From the NCBI GenBank assembly GCA_009823505.1, contig VZQC01006709.1:48220-112219 (forward strand): a stretch of DNA of 64,000 nt, given 5' to 3'. How positions within the stretch are numbered: the first letter of the stretch is position 1; each line of letters opens with the position of its first letter. Made by a program: the position numbers and the translations under genes. The stretch comes from Rhizomys pruinosus (taxonomy: Eukaryota > Chordata > Mammalia > Rodentia > Spalacidae). The notes under the pieces were generated by a model. The model was not told the DNA's origin. It saw only the letters and a program-made list of their open reading frames with translations, and searched no databases. Positions 45,401 to 54,029 of this stretch are shown here, piece after piece.

Positions 45401-45614
45401 GCAGGTGCTGGACGTGCACACCTGCTATGATTGCAGGTGCTGGACGTGCACACCTGCTATGATTGCAGGTGCTGGACGTGCACACCTGCTATGATTGCAG
45501 GTGCTGGACGTGCACACCTGCTATGATTGCAGGTGCTGGACGTGCACACCTGCTATGATTGCAGGTGCTGGACGTGCACACCTGCTATGATTGCAGGTGC
45601 TGGACGTGCACACC
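39499..45614. repeat. 32-bp minisatellite, 191 head-to-tail units
   Basis: Units start every 32 bases from 39499. 191 complete units fit to 45610, with CACC (45611-45614) beginning a 192nd before an N. All units I read are identical except the first, which has TACGATT where the others have TATGATT (C at 39508). A unit carries CACCTGC at 1-7, GCAGGTG at 15-21 and GGACGTGC at 24-31, so arms 1-7 and 15-21 pair with a 7-nt loop, and 15-21 also pairs with the next unit's 1-7. The unit has 18 G/C of 32 and one CpG. Because 32 is not a multiple of 3, each frame meets the unit's single stop every 96 bases on either strand, so the array is not coding. Confidence 0.99.
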
Positions 45615-45615
45615 N
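45615..45615. other. Single N, assembly join
   Basis: Separates the minisatellite from a TA repeat. The array is cut 4 bases into a unit, so its true length is unknown. Confidence 0.9.

Positions 45616-45650
<35 letters not shown>
45616..45650. repeat. (AT)n microsatellite
   Basis: About 17 AT units beginning immediately after the N. Confidence 0.97.
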
Positions 45651-45652
<2 letters not shown>

Positions 45653-45686
45653 CGAATACTCTTAACAGCTGAGCCATCTCTCTGGT
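45651..45686 (-). repeat. B2 SINE head remnant
   Basis: ACTCTTAACAGCTGAGCCATCTCTCTGG is the last part of a minus-strand B2, with the rest replaced by the AT repeat and N. Confidence 0.8.
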
Positions 45687-45740
45687 ACACAGTCACATAT
45701 TTTAAATGTCAATGAACTTCACTAAAATTCCTTCTCTGCT

Positions 45741-45770
45741 TGTTTGTGTTTGTTTGTTTGTTTGTTTTAG
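45741..45770. repeat. (GTTT)n microsatellite
   Basis: TGTTTGTGTTTGTTTGTTTG-type repeat. Confidence 0.9.
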
Positions 45771-45985
45771 CTTTGGGGGCGTTGTGCTTCGATTTTTCAG
45801 TATAACTTTGACACATTAGCAGATAGTTGTCATCCACATGGTCTATAGATTTTTGAATGTAGTAACAGACATAGATTATCAAATGCAGAGCTCATGTGGA
45901 GAATCTTCAACCTCATCATGTTTTCTGGACAATGCACTATATGAGAGGTTTCTTATTCTTTGTGAACACACTTTTTGCTTTGGGT

Positions 45986-46110
45986 TTTTTTGTTTTTTGT
46001 TTTTTGTCTTTTCGAGACAGGGTCTCCCTGTGGCCCCAGCTGTCCTGGAACTCTCTCTGTAGACCAGGCTTGCCTTGAACTCACAAAGACCCTCCTGCCT
46101 CTGCCTCCCG
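45986..46110 (-). repeat. B1 SINE, promoter end missing
   Basis: T/GTTTT tail, GTCTTTTCGAGACAGGG, through CTGCCTCTGCCTCCCG, then stops: the AGTGCT...GCCACCAC..CCGGC block is absent. TGAACACA on both flanks suggests a 5'-truncated insertion. Confidence 0.9.
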
Positions 46111-47254
46111 TATGAACACATGTTTTTTTCTTCTACCTATAAGACAAGAAAGGCCAAGCATGTCTGTATCAGATACTGTATCAGATATCCCACCCACCCC
46201 TGCCTAGCCTTCCTCTGGGCTTCCATTCACACCTCAAGACTGTCCCCAGCAGACTGCAGCTCCCTCACCTGGTAAGTATGGTGTCTCGCATTGTTCACTG
46301 TCTTCCAGGAAGCTTCTTTTAAAGCCACACATGGAAAGGTTGGCCACTCAGCATATGTATATCCATAGAAGCTCAGGGAACTAAGGCCAGGATGAACACA
46401 TCACCAAAGGAGAGAGAAACCAGGAGATAACTGACTGCTCCTTCCAGTTGGTTTACTGTAGAGAGTTCTAAGAGACACTCTGTACAGTCTTCAGAAGGTT
46501 TGTGTGGCATTAAACACCAGTGGGGTCAGCTGTGTCCTGACTAATACAGCCTAGCCTACATCGACCTCACTCTGCTCAGTCTCTCACTGAGGCTATATGA
46601 TGTCACCACCCAGGTAAACTACCTACACACAAGTCAGTGGCTCGGGCTCCTGACTTCCAGAAGAACCAAAGCTCAGAAGAGGCATAGGATGGCAGCTCTT
46701 GAGCTGGACCCCTCATGGGCCAGGTGAACAGGAGGACTCATTGCTGATAGTAACCTCTCATGAGTAGAATCTCACTAAGGTGGGTTGACAGTAAGGTAAA
46801 GTAGAACAGCTAACCGTGAACATCTATTCCTAATTCTGCATTCCGTGAGATCATGCAGATAACTTGAAGACAGCCGGAACAGAAACAGTTACACTGCAGA
46901 AATGGCCAGCACTACAAATCGGTGTTTCTCCATCTCCTGCATCCTGTTTAGGGGCCACGATCGTCATGCAATGGCTTACCGCTGTTGCTCATTGAGTTTC
47001 AGCCAACAGCTTAGTTTCTGGCTTCCTTCTCTCTGTGGTCCCATTCTGCAAGAGCTTGTTGCATATTCCAGATTCTGCAGCACAAACCAGCTGCTTCCAC
47101 TATGACTGATGCTTATCCCAGCGTGCAAAGTTCATTTTCAGCAACTTGAAAAACCTTCCAACAGTGAAGTTTAGAAAAGTTTCTAAATGCATCATTTTGA
47201 GATAAGGATTCTACGAAAGAATCTCCATTCTTATTATATAAAGAAGATATGATC
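46111..47254. other. Unannotated sequence
   Basis: No SINE or recognised gene. A strong donor-like CTG/GTAAGTATGG lies at about 46269-46281 with a pyrimidine-rich tract and AG near 46120-46142, giving an exon-like interval of about 130 bases with no further support. Confidence 0.4.
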
Positions 47255-47392
47255 AGCCAGGCGTGGTGGCATGAGTCTTTAATCCCAGCACTCTGGAGGC
47301 AGAGCAGGGAGATCTCTGTGACTTCAAGGCCAGCCTGGTCTACATAGTGATTTCCAGGCCAGCTGGGGCTACAGGGAGACCCTGTCTCAAAA
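47255..47392 (+). repeat. B1 SINE
   Basis: CAGCCAGGCGTGGTGGCATGAG head, GCCAGCTGGGGCTACAGGG, end GTCTCAAAAAG. Confidence 0.93.
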
Positions 47393-47403
47393 AGACAAAA
47401 TAT

Positions 47404-47659
47404 CGGGGCTGGAGAGATGGCCTAGCGGTTAGGAGCGCCGACGCTCTCGCAGAGGACGCAGGTTCGATCCCCAGCACCCACATGGAGGCCGAGAGCTGTC
47501 TGAAACTCCAATTCCAGGAGAACTCCAGTTCCAGGGGAATCCGAGACCCTCTTCTGACCTCCGCGGCATTGCACGACACAGGTGCACAGACTTGCATGCA
47601 GACAGTACATTCATACACATACAGAAATAAATAAAATTAATAAAAAAAAATTTTTTTTA
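47404..47659 (+). repeat. B2 SINE, young, with 17-bp duplication
   Basis: GGGGCTGGAGAGATGGCCTAGC head, B-box GGTTCGATCC at 47461, tandem 17-mers at 47504-47520 and 47521-47537 (AACTCCAATTCCAGGAG, AACTCCAGTTCCAGGGG), AAATAAATAAAA tail. AAGACAAAATAT precedes it and recurs after it: the target-site duplication, taken from the B1 tail. Confidence 0.96.
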
Positions 47660-47661
47660 AG

Positions 47662-47702
47662 ACAAAATATAGATATAGCTATAGATGTAGATATAGATAT
47701 AG
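47662..47702. repeat. (TATAGA)n microsatellite
   Basis: ATATAGATATAGCTATAGATG-type repeat. Confidence 0.88.
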
Positions 47703-47792
47703 TTACCCATTTATTTGTATTCCTGGTGCAATTTATTTTCAACCTTTTAATTTTCTAGAGCATATACTATTTTATAAGACAATGGATTTAAA

Positions 47793-47992
47793 GATTTGTT
47801 TTTGTTTATGTGTATGTGTCTGTGTATGCCATTCGTATGTGGGTACCCATGGAAACCAGAAGACAATGTCAGATCCTCTTGTGCTGGAGCTACAGGCAGT
47901 TGTGAATGGCCCATTGTGGGTGCTGGGAACTGAACCTGAGTCCTCTGCAAGAGCATTAAGTGCTCTTAACTGCTGAGCCATCTCTCCAGCCC
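47793..47992 (-). repeat. B2 SINE
   Basis: TGTTTATGTGTATGTGTCTG to CATCTCTCCAGCCC. AAGACAATGGATTTAAA at 47776-47792 recurs at 47993-48009, a perfect 17-bp target-site duplication. Confidence 0.95.
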
Positions 47993-48010
47993 AAGACAAT
48001 GGATTTAAAA

Positions 48011-48183
48011 TCCTGTGAGGATTTTTTTTTTACTTTTTTTTAAATAAAAATAAAATATTTTTATTTTTTTGCTTAGAAATATTTTTTGCAATATTTCTAA
48101 GCAAAAAAAATAAAAATAAAAATATTTTTTTATTTTTAAAAAAAGTCAAAAAAATAATAAAATAAAATAAAATCCTCACAGGA
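48011..48183. repeat. 173-bp AT-rich inverted repeat (hairpin)
   Basis: The outer ends TCCTGTGAGGA (48011-48021) and TCCTCACAGGA (48173-48183) are perfect reverse complements. The core GCTTAGAAATATT (48071-48083) and AATATTTCTAAGC (48090-48102) also pair, leaving a 6-nt loop. Between them are A/T runs that pair with a length difference of about 20 bases. It lies directly between the target-site duplication of one B2 and the head of another. No coding capacity. Confidence 0.9.
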
Positions 48184-48385
48184 GGGGCTGGAGAAATGGC
48201 TCAGTGCTTAAAAGCACTGGCTGTTCTTGCAGAGGACCTGGTGGCTAACAACCGTCTGGAACTCCAGTTCCAGGGAATCCAATGCCCTCTTCTGCCTTCT
48301 GTGACATTACTGGTGCACTTATATACATGCAGGCAATATACACATGCCCATAAAATACAAATAATAAATATTTTTAAATCTCACA
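48184..48385 (+). repeat. B2 SINE with central deletion
   Basis: AGGGGCTGGAGAAATGGCTCAG head. After CAGAGGACCTGG the B-box region is missing and the text resumes at TGGCTAACAACCGTC. Tail AATAATAAATATTTTT. Confidence 0.9.
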
Positions 48386-49013
48386 TGAATCATTTAATTA
48401 TATATTCACTTAAGAGAAATATACTTTGAATTTATCATATTGCTTTTAATGCAGATGGAAGTAACAATATAATGTGCTCAAACAAAAGGGTTTCATTATC
48501 CCAGTGTCTTTTATCATCTATCAGGATGAATTAACATTATACAGAGCTAAGATAAGCAGGAGAGAGAAGGGAGACCCTTTAGGAATAGGACAGTGTTATT
48601 TACTGTAACAACAAAAAAGTACATTCTATAAAGGCTAAAGACTGGCCTGGGTTGATGTACTTGTTTAATGGCTTGAATTTCACTGCTTCATGCACGGCAG
48701 TGAGTAGTTGTGAAACGCTGCAAGCTTACAAATTTTAGCAAGTACATAAATTCACAAATAGGGAATCTGAGAATAATGAGAAATGATTGTAACCATGGCC
48801 TGTCTCCAGATATTTCTAAGCTGTTTCATTGGTCGGTGTGCAGTATGAAGGCTTTGTACCGCTGGTTAGGGTCAAATGCCTCCTTGCCTTTTTTTTCTCT
48901 GGACCTGGGATCTCATCCATGTTAGACAATCCTCTGCTGCAGCGCCATACCCCGGCATGACATAGCTGTTATTGCATCTTTCTTCTTCCACATACATTTG
49001 AAAATAAATGCAC
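48386..49013. other. Unannotated sequence
   Basis: Nothing recognised with confidence. About 48895-48960 might be a very old SINE. Confidence 0.45.
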
Positions 49014-49172
49014 TAGCCGGGTGTGGTGGGGCACACCTTTAATCCTAGCACTTGGGAGGCAGAGGCAGGGGGATCGTTGTGAGTTCAAGGCCAGCCTGGT
49101 CTACAGAGTGAGTTCCAGGACAGCTGGGGCTACAGAGAGACCCTGTCTCAAAAAGAACAAAAAAAAAAAAAA
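49014..49172 (+). repeat. B1 SINE
   Basis: AGCCGGGTGTGGTGGGGCAC head, full body, 13 A. AAATGCACT flanks both ends. Confidence 0.95.
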
Positions 49173-49440
49173 TGCACTTAATTTATCAAAATATCCAATG
49201 ATGCTTTAAATTGTAATGCTTTTAACTGTAATTTATATATTAAGGAAAATTTGACATATTTGTATTAAACTGTCCCATCACATATGAAATAGCCCTCCAT
49301 TTATGAACTAATCTGTTCAAGTTTCAGAAAATCCACCAGAGATTTCGTATGTGTAGATACTTAGGGATTATTGCCATCTTGTGGATGGAAGCTTTTATAT
49401 GTGTTTTAGTTGAAAACACAGGTATAGAGAAATGCTATAT

Positions 49441-49584
49441 TTTTTTTTGAGACAGGGTCTTCCTGTAGCCTCAGCTGTCCTGGAATTCACTATGAAGACC
49501 AGGCTGGCCTTGGACTCACCAAGAGATCCACCTGCCTCTGCCTCCTAAGTGCTGGAATTACAGGTGTGTGCCACCACACCCATC
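49441..49584 (-). repeat. B1 SINE
   Basis: TTTTTTTTGAGACAGGGTC through GTGTGCCACCACACCCAT. AAATGCTATA flanks both ends. Confidence 0.93.
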
Positions 49585-49585
49585 A

Positions 49586-49920
49586 AAATGCTATAAATTT
49601 TTGTAAACTGATCTCATATCTGGGAATCTTGCAAAACTTTCCCTGAGGTTTACATTTCTCTGTTAATTCCGAAGTCTTCCACAAATGACTACAGCGCTTC
49701 TCCCGTGATTCTCTCACTGAGCCCTCAGATTTATCAGCCTGGACACCCTGCTGAAATTCTTTCTTCAAGGCCCAGCTCAAACATTTCCTTCCTGCTCAAG
49801 TCCCATGTGGCCTTATTTAAAATGTCCATTCTTCATGCTCTCTAAGTTGAATGTGCCACGGACTAAAGCACTCGCTGTGTGCTTCTGTTATACCCCTCAA
49901 CCCGTCACACCTGAATTACT
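49586..49920. other. Unannotated sequence
   Basis: Nothing recognised. Confidence 0.5.
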
Positions 49921-49921
49921 G

Positions 49922-50280
49922 AGGGGCTAGGGAGAATACTCAGGGTTAACAGTACTTTGCTCTTGCAGAAAGCAGAGTTGCTTTCCCAGCACCTACATCA
50001 GAGGACTCACAACCATCTGTAATTCCAACTTCAGGGGATCCAAGGCCCTGCGCTCACCCACAGTTTTTTTTTGTTTGTTTGTTTGTTTTTTTGGTCTTTT
50101 CAAGACAAGGTCTCCCTGTAGCCCCAGGTGTCCTGGAACTCACTCTGTAGACCAGGCTGACCTTGAACTCACAAAGATCCGCCTGCCTCTGCCTCCCAAG
50201 TGCTAGGATTAAAGGCGCACGCCACCACACCCGGCACCCACACATTTTTATACTAACACATAAAAGAATCATTTTTAATT
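49922..50280 (+). repeat. B2 SINE split by B1
   Basis: GAGGGGCTAGGGAGAATACTC head to GCGCTCACCCACAG at about 50062, then B1, then ACCCACACATTTTTATAC...ACATAAAAGAATC. Confidence 0.83.
50064..50235 (-). repeat. B1 SINE nested in B2
   Basis: T/GTTT tail, GGTCTTTTCAAGACAAGGTC through GCCACCACACCCGGC. ACCCACA is present on both sides. Confidence 0.94.
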
Positions 50281-51060
50281 ACTTGTTTAAGGAGAATACG
50301 ACATTCAGCGTACAACACAAACACTACCCATGTTATACAGGGGATTTGGACCTCTGTGGATTTTTTTATCTGCAGGTGACATTGGAACCAATGCTCTATA
50401 GACACTAAGAGACAACTGCACTAATGGACCACACTGTGGTTATAGAATGTGCTCGATGTAAGGCCTGCACACAGAGGTGTTATGGGGCAACGAGCCGCCA
50501 TCCCATCACTTAACTCACACACATTTTTAGGAACAAATTTAAAGCTGAGAAAACATCCTTACTGATTTTCTGTAAGTTTGTATTATTTATAATAAAAGGA
50601 ACATTTGAAATGGTTTCTTTATGCATTTCTCCACCAAAGAAATGAATGCTATTGCCGTTAACCAATGTTTATGATCCTAGCATGATACCTAAACACGATA
50701 CTCACATGAAATATCGTTAAGTGAATAAATGGCTTCAGCTAGCCAAAATGTGATTATAATGTTCAGCAAATGGACAGAACAAATGAGTAATAATATAATC
50801 ACATATACAAGTAACTCGTGTTAAAGTTTTCTTAAATTCAAAAAATTTGTGCAGGAAGTCCCCAAACTGTACATATACAAATATAAATGTACATATAAAC
50901 TAAATATACAAAATAAAAATAAAACTCAGGCATGCTTCCACTCTTTTCAGTTGCTATTCTAAGACACAATGCCTAAGAATTAAGCAAGTTCACAGAATTT
51001 TTTTAGAAAATATAAATTAGTTCTCTTTGCATTTGGACCTTAACATGTGTCCACGTGGTG
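50281..51060. other. Unannotated AT-rich sequence
   Basis: Nothing recognised. ATATACAAATATAAATGTACATATA patches near 50870-50910. Confidence 0.45.
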
Positions 51061-51300
51061 TGCTTTCCTGCCATATGGATCGTCCTGGGATTAAATGCTC
51101 CCCCCCACAAATCTTGGTGGACCACCCACACACAAATGGCACCACGAACTTGGGGCATGGAGACCAGTTTGGTAAGCTAGAATCTCTGCAAGATGGGAAA
51201 TGACACCTTTAAGGAAGCTATGTTTCAGGAGGAATTGTTTTGTAATGTATGGCATGTGTTTGTTGACTGTGTGCTGTGGTTTGCTGTGGCTGTTCTGTTT
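51061..51300 (+). mobile_element. ERV leader fragment, copy 1 (LTR end, primer-site-like, gag start)
   Basis: CACAAATGGCACCACGAAC at about 51131-51149 looks like an LTR end (CA), two spacer bases and a TGG-type primer-binding site at 51137. GGGGCATGGAGACCAG to TTGCTGTGGCTG (51154-51293) is almost identical to 53114-53253. The copy ends abruptly where a T run and an L1 3' end begin at about 51301. Confidence 0.5.
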
Positions 51301-51356
51301 CTTTTTTTTTTATAAATTTATTTTTATTTTTTTAACAACTCTAGACCCATGTCCCC
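51301..51356 (-). repeat. L1 3' end fragment
   Basis: T/A-rich run followed by CTCTAGACCCATGTCCCC, matching the start of the minus-strand L1 at 57.1 kb (TCTAGACCCGTTCCCC). Stops at the N. Confidence 0.75.
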
Positions 51357-51357
51357 N
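51357..51357. other. Single N, assembly join
   Basis: Joins the minus-strand end of one L1 to the plus-strand interior of another. Confidence 0.85.
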
Positions 51358-51394
51358 AGCAGACTACAAGACAGGGGTGTAGGAAAAGACTTCC

Positions 51395-51622
51395 TTTTTT
51401 TTAAAATTTCTTTATGTGTAGAAGTGTACTGTCTGCAGTCAGGTTTTGTGCAACCGTGTCGTGCAATGCCACGGAGGCCAGAAGAGGGTGTCGGATTCCC
51501 CTGGAACTGCATTCTCCTGGAATTCAGATTTTTTCTCAGCCACCAGTGGGTGCGTGGGGATGACCCGGGTCCTCTGTAAGAGCAGTTGGCATCTTAACCG
51601 CTAGGGCCATCTCTCCAGCCCC
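51395..51622 (-). repeat. B2 SINE nested in L1, with 17-bp duplication
   Basis: TTTATGTGTAGAAGTGTACTG to TCTCTCCAGCCCC. AGGAAAAGACTTCC at 51381-51394 is repeated at 51623-51636, a perfect 14-bp target-site duplication. The duplicated 17-mer block is at about 51497-51532. Confidence 0.96.
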
Positions 51623-52530
51623 AGGAAAAGACTTCCAAATCAGACAGCAGCTGCGCAAGAATTAAGGTCGACAATTGACAATGGGACCTCCATTAAACTC
51701 AAAAGCTTCTGTAATCAAAAGAAACAATCAAGGAAGTGAAGAGAAAACCCACAGAGTGGGAGGAAACCTTCACCGAGATACATCTGACAAAGCATTAGAT
51801 CCAGAATATATAAACTACTCAAAAAAACAGAAAAAAGACAACAAATGACCCACTCATAGATGGAGCAAAAGAGCTGAACAGAGACTTCACAAGTGAGGAA
51901 TAGAGATGGCTGAGAAACACCTTAACAAGTGTTCAACATCACTAATCATTAAGGAAACAAATCAAAACCACTTTAAGATATCATCTTACTCCAATAAGAC
52001 TACGTAGGATCAAGAAAACAAATGATACCAAGTGCTGCAGAGGTTGTGGGGAAAGGGAACACTCATCCACTGCTGGTGGAATGTAAATTGTACCCAATAT
52101 GGAAGGCAGTGTGGAGAACCCTTGGAAGACTTGGAATGAACTTGCCACCTGACCCAGCCATACCTCTCGTGGCATGTACCCTCAAGACTCACCCCACCAC
52201 AGAATACATCACAGCCATGTTTATTTGAGCCCTCTTCACAATAGCAAGGAGTGGAACAACCCAAATCCCCTCAACTGTGAGGTGGATAGAGAAAATGGGG
52301 TACATCTACACAATGGAGTTCTATTGCAGCAGTAAAGAAAGACACATCCGAGCTTGCAGAAAATGGCTGGCTAGAGGACATCATGCGAGTGAAGTAACAG
52401 AGTCCCAGAAAAACAAATGACAAATGGTACCCCTCATCTGTGGATGCAGTGCCAAATACATAGTTGTAAGTATTTCTTGTGTATGGCCCCCTGAGCTTTT
52501 GTCCAAAGCAGTTGGGAATGATGCATTGGA

Positions 52531-52560
52531 AACAACAACAACAACAACAACACAACAACA
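52531..52560. repeat. (AAC)n microsatellite
   Basis: CAACAACAACAACAACAACA-type repeat in the L1 3' region. A complementary (GTT)n lies in the minus-strand L1 at 57265-57292. Confidence 0.93.
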
Positions 52561-52710
52561 GAAAGGGCTGCATTGAAGAACTGACTGAAAGATGAACTCT
52601 GCTCAAAACATCAACTTCCCATGGAGAATATCTGAGAAAGATGAGAAAGAGAAAAAATTTTGGCAGAATGCATGAGCTCTGGTGGGGTGGGGGAATGGCA
52701 TGCATACAGG

Positions 52711-53096
52711 CTAAGGTAGGCCTGCATTTAGTTCAGGTGGCCAGTGGGTTGGAAAAAGGCTCCCCTTTGTAGACCACCAATCTGGGTAGCTGGTGTTGTG
52801 AGTGGACAGTAGCTGAAGGGAGGCAAAGAGCCAACAGTCTGAAATTCCTGTCCAGGGTTCATCAGTCTCTGGGCAGGTGGGAAGTCACAACCTAGAGTGG
52901 AACACATGTCTCATGGGTCCAGGCTAAGGGCCTGAGTTGGAAGTACCATCCAGGCCAGGCTACAGGAAGTAGCCAGCTAGCCTCTATGCCGAGGGGTCAG
53001 CTCCCCACAGTGTCCACAAAGCGGGCACTCTGTTCCCCTTCCCCTCAGCAGGGCCGCATGGTCCCTGTTCTCCATAAAAAGAAAACTTCCTACATA
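52711..53096 (+). mobile_element. Probable LTR remnant upstream of ERV leader copy 2
   Basis: No known LTR recognised. Position (directly before the primer-site-like sequence), the CCATAAAAAG motif at about 53073 and an end at CCTACATA fit an LTR 3' end. Confidence 0.3.
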
Positions 53097-53114
53097 TGGC
53101 GCCACAAACATGGG
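53097..53114 (+). other. Retroviral primer-binding-site-like sequence
   Basis: TGGCGCCACAAACATGGG starts two bases after a CA. The TGGCGCC core is that of lysine-tRNA-type primer sites, while the 3' half diverges. Copy 1 has TGGCACCACGAAC at 51137. Confidence 0.45.
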
Positions 53115-53152
53115 GCATGGAGACCAGTTTGGTAAGCTAGAATTTCTGCAAG

Positions 53153-53702
53153 ATGGGAAATGACACCTTTAAGGAAGCTATGTTTCAGGAGGAATTGTTT
53201 TGTGATGTATGGCATGTGTTTGTTGACTGTGTGCTGTGGTTTGCTGTAGCTGTTGTGTTTCAAGTGGAGGCATGGAGAAAGTTTAGCATCTCCAAATTAG
53301 TGAAGGCACGGACTAAGGATGGGGGCAGAGGGAGTTCTCCTGTTGACTCTTCTGGTGCACCAGGTGGTACGGATGAGGACTTGGCCTGCGTGCTGGAGAC
53401 CCTTTCTCTGGGGCTTTGGGAGGCTTGCACTCTCTTGTGGAGCCCCTAGGTGCCATTTTGGCTTCCTTGGATTGGGGGCATCTGTTGCTTCCCCAGCCTT
53501 CTCAGGTTGTGGGTATTCAGAGAAATCGTGAGAGGAGCCTTCCCTCTCCTCCTGGAGGCTTTCTTGGTGGGCTGGGAACCTACCCTGCAGCCTCGGTTTC
53601 AGAACCTACCTTACAGCCTCAGTTTTGGCCCCTAAGAGAAGCCCTGGCTTCCAACTTCTGGCCACAGTTTAGGTGGAGGAGGTCACAGAGGCAGGGAGGA
53701 TA
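53153..53702 (+). pseudogene. gag-like remnant of an endogenous retrovirus
   Basis: An ATG-GGA (Met-Gly) start 39 bases after the primer-like site opens a 98-codon frame ending in TAG at about 53447. Proline-rich frames continue to 53700 in other registers. A Met-Gly start and a Trp-Arg-Lys-containing N-terminal region are compatible with a class II (betaretrovirus-like) matrix segment. It is broken by the stop and frame changes and cannot make a full protein. Identification rests on position plus weak resemblance. Confidence 0.4.
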
Positions 53703-54029
53703 GGCATGCCCATGGAGCAAACTTGAATCTTTTGCTGTAAGCCTTCTATTGAGGTGCACATTTGAACATTTGCACAAGCCGGCTTGGGTTGTGGAGGCAA
53801 CTCCCTACCCAGAAATTAGTCTACCAACATTGGCTTGCATGGAAGCTTGTGAAAAGCCAGCTAAAGTTTAAATATGTTTTAAAAGTCCTCCTTTAAAAAT
53901 TTTCTGTAAGTAGTGTTAAATAGTGTAAATAGTGCTTAATTCTGCCGGGGTTTCCTTTTTGTCTGCTAAATGTCCTCTAAAATCTTTTCTAGAAGCCAAT
54001 CTTCTGTGACACAAATTGAGCTTGAAAAT
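53703..54029 (+). other. ERV-associated sequence without recognised coding
   Basis: Continues from the gag-like remnant. No frame or motif recognised. An ATGTTTTAAAAGTC...TTTAAAAATTTT-type AT-rich start precedes the inverted-repeat arm. Confidence 0.4.

Larger units (their letters stand above)
51358..52710 (+). pseudogene. L1 ORF2 3' end and 3'UTR, 5'-truncated
   Basis: After the nested B2 the text follows the C-terminal part of LINE-1 ORF2: ACAAGTGAGGAATAGAGATGG, ACATCACTAATCATTAAGG, CTTAAGATATCATCTTACTCC-like, GGTTGTGGGGAAAGGGAACAC, then the 3' non-coding part with (AAC)n and a G-rich end near 52690. The reading frame has several stops (TAG in GAGGAATAG). The N at its left makes its true 5' limit unknown. 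Confidence 0.85.

Noticed and set aside
39499..45614. CRISPR-like array
   Set aside because: Units are contiguous 32-mers with no variable spacers and the context is a rodent genome; it is a minisatellite.
45527..45715. Protein frame running out of the minisatellite
   Set aside because: It opens only in the last 3 units, crosses the N and continues into the AT repeat. All frames of the array meet a stop every 96 bases.
52271..52705. 144-codon minus-strand frame
   Set aside because: Antisense of the L1 3' region, including the AAC repeat read as a cysteine run.
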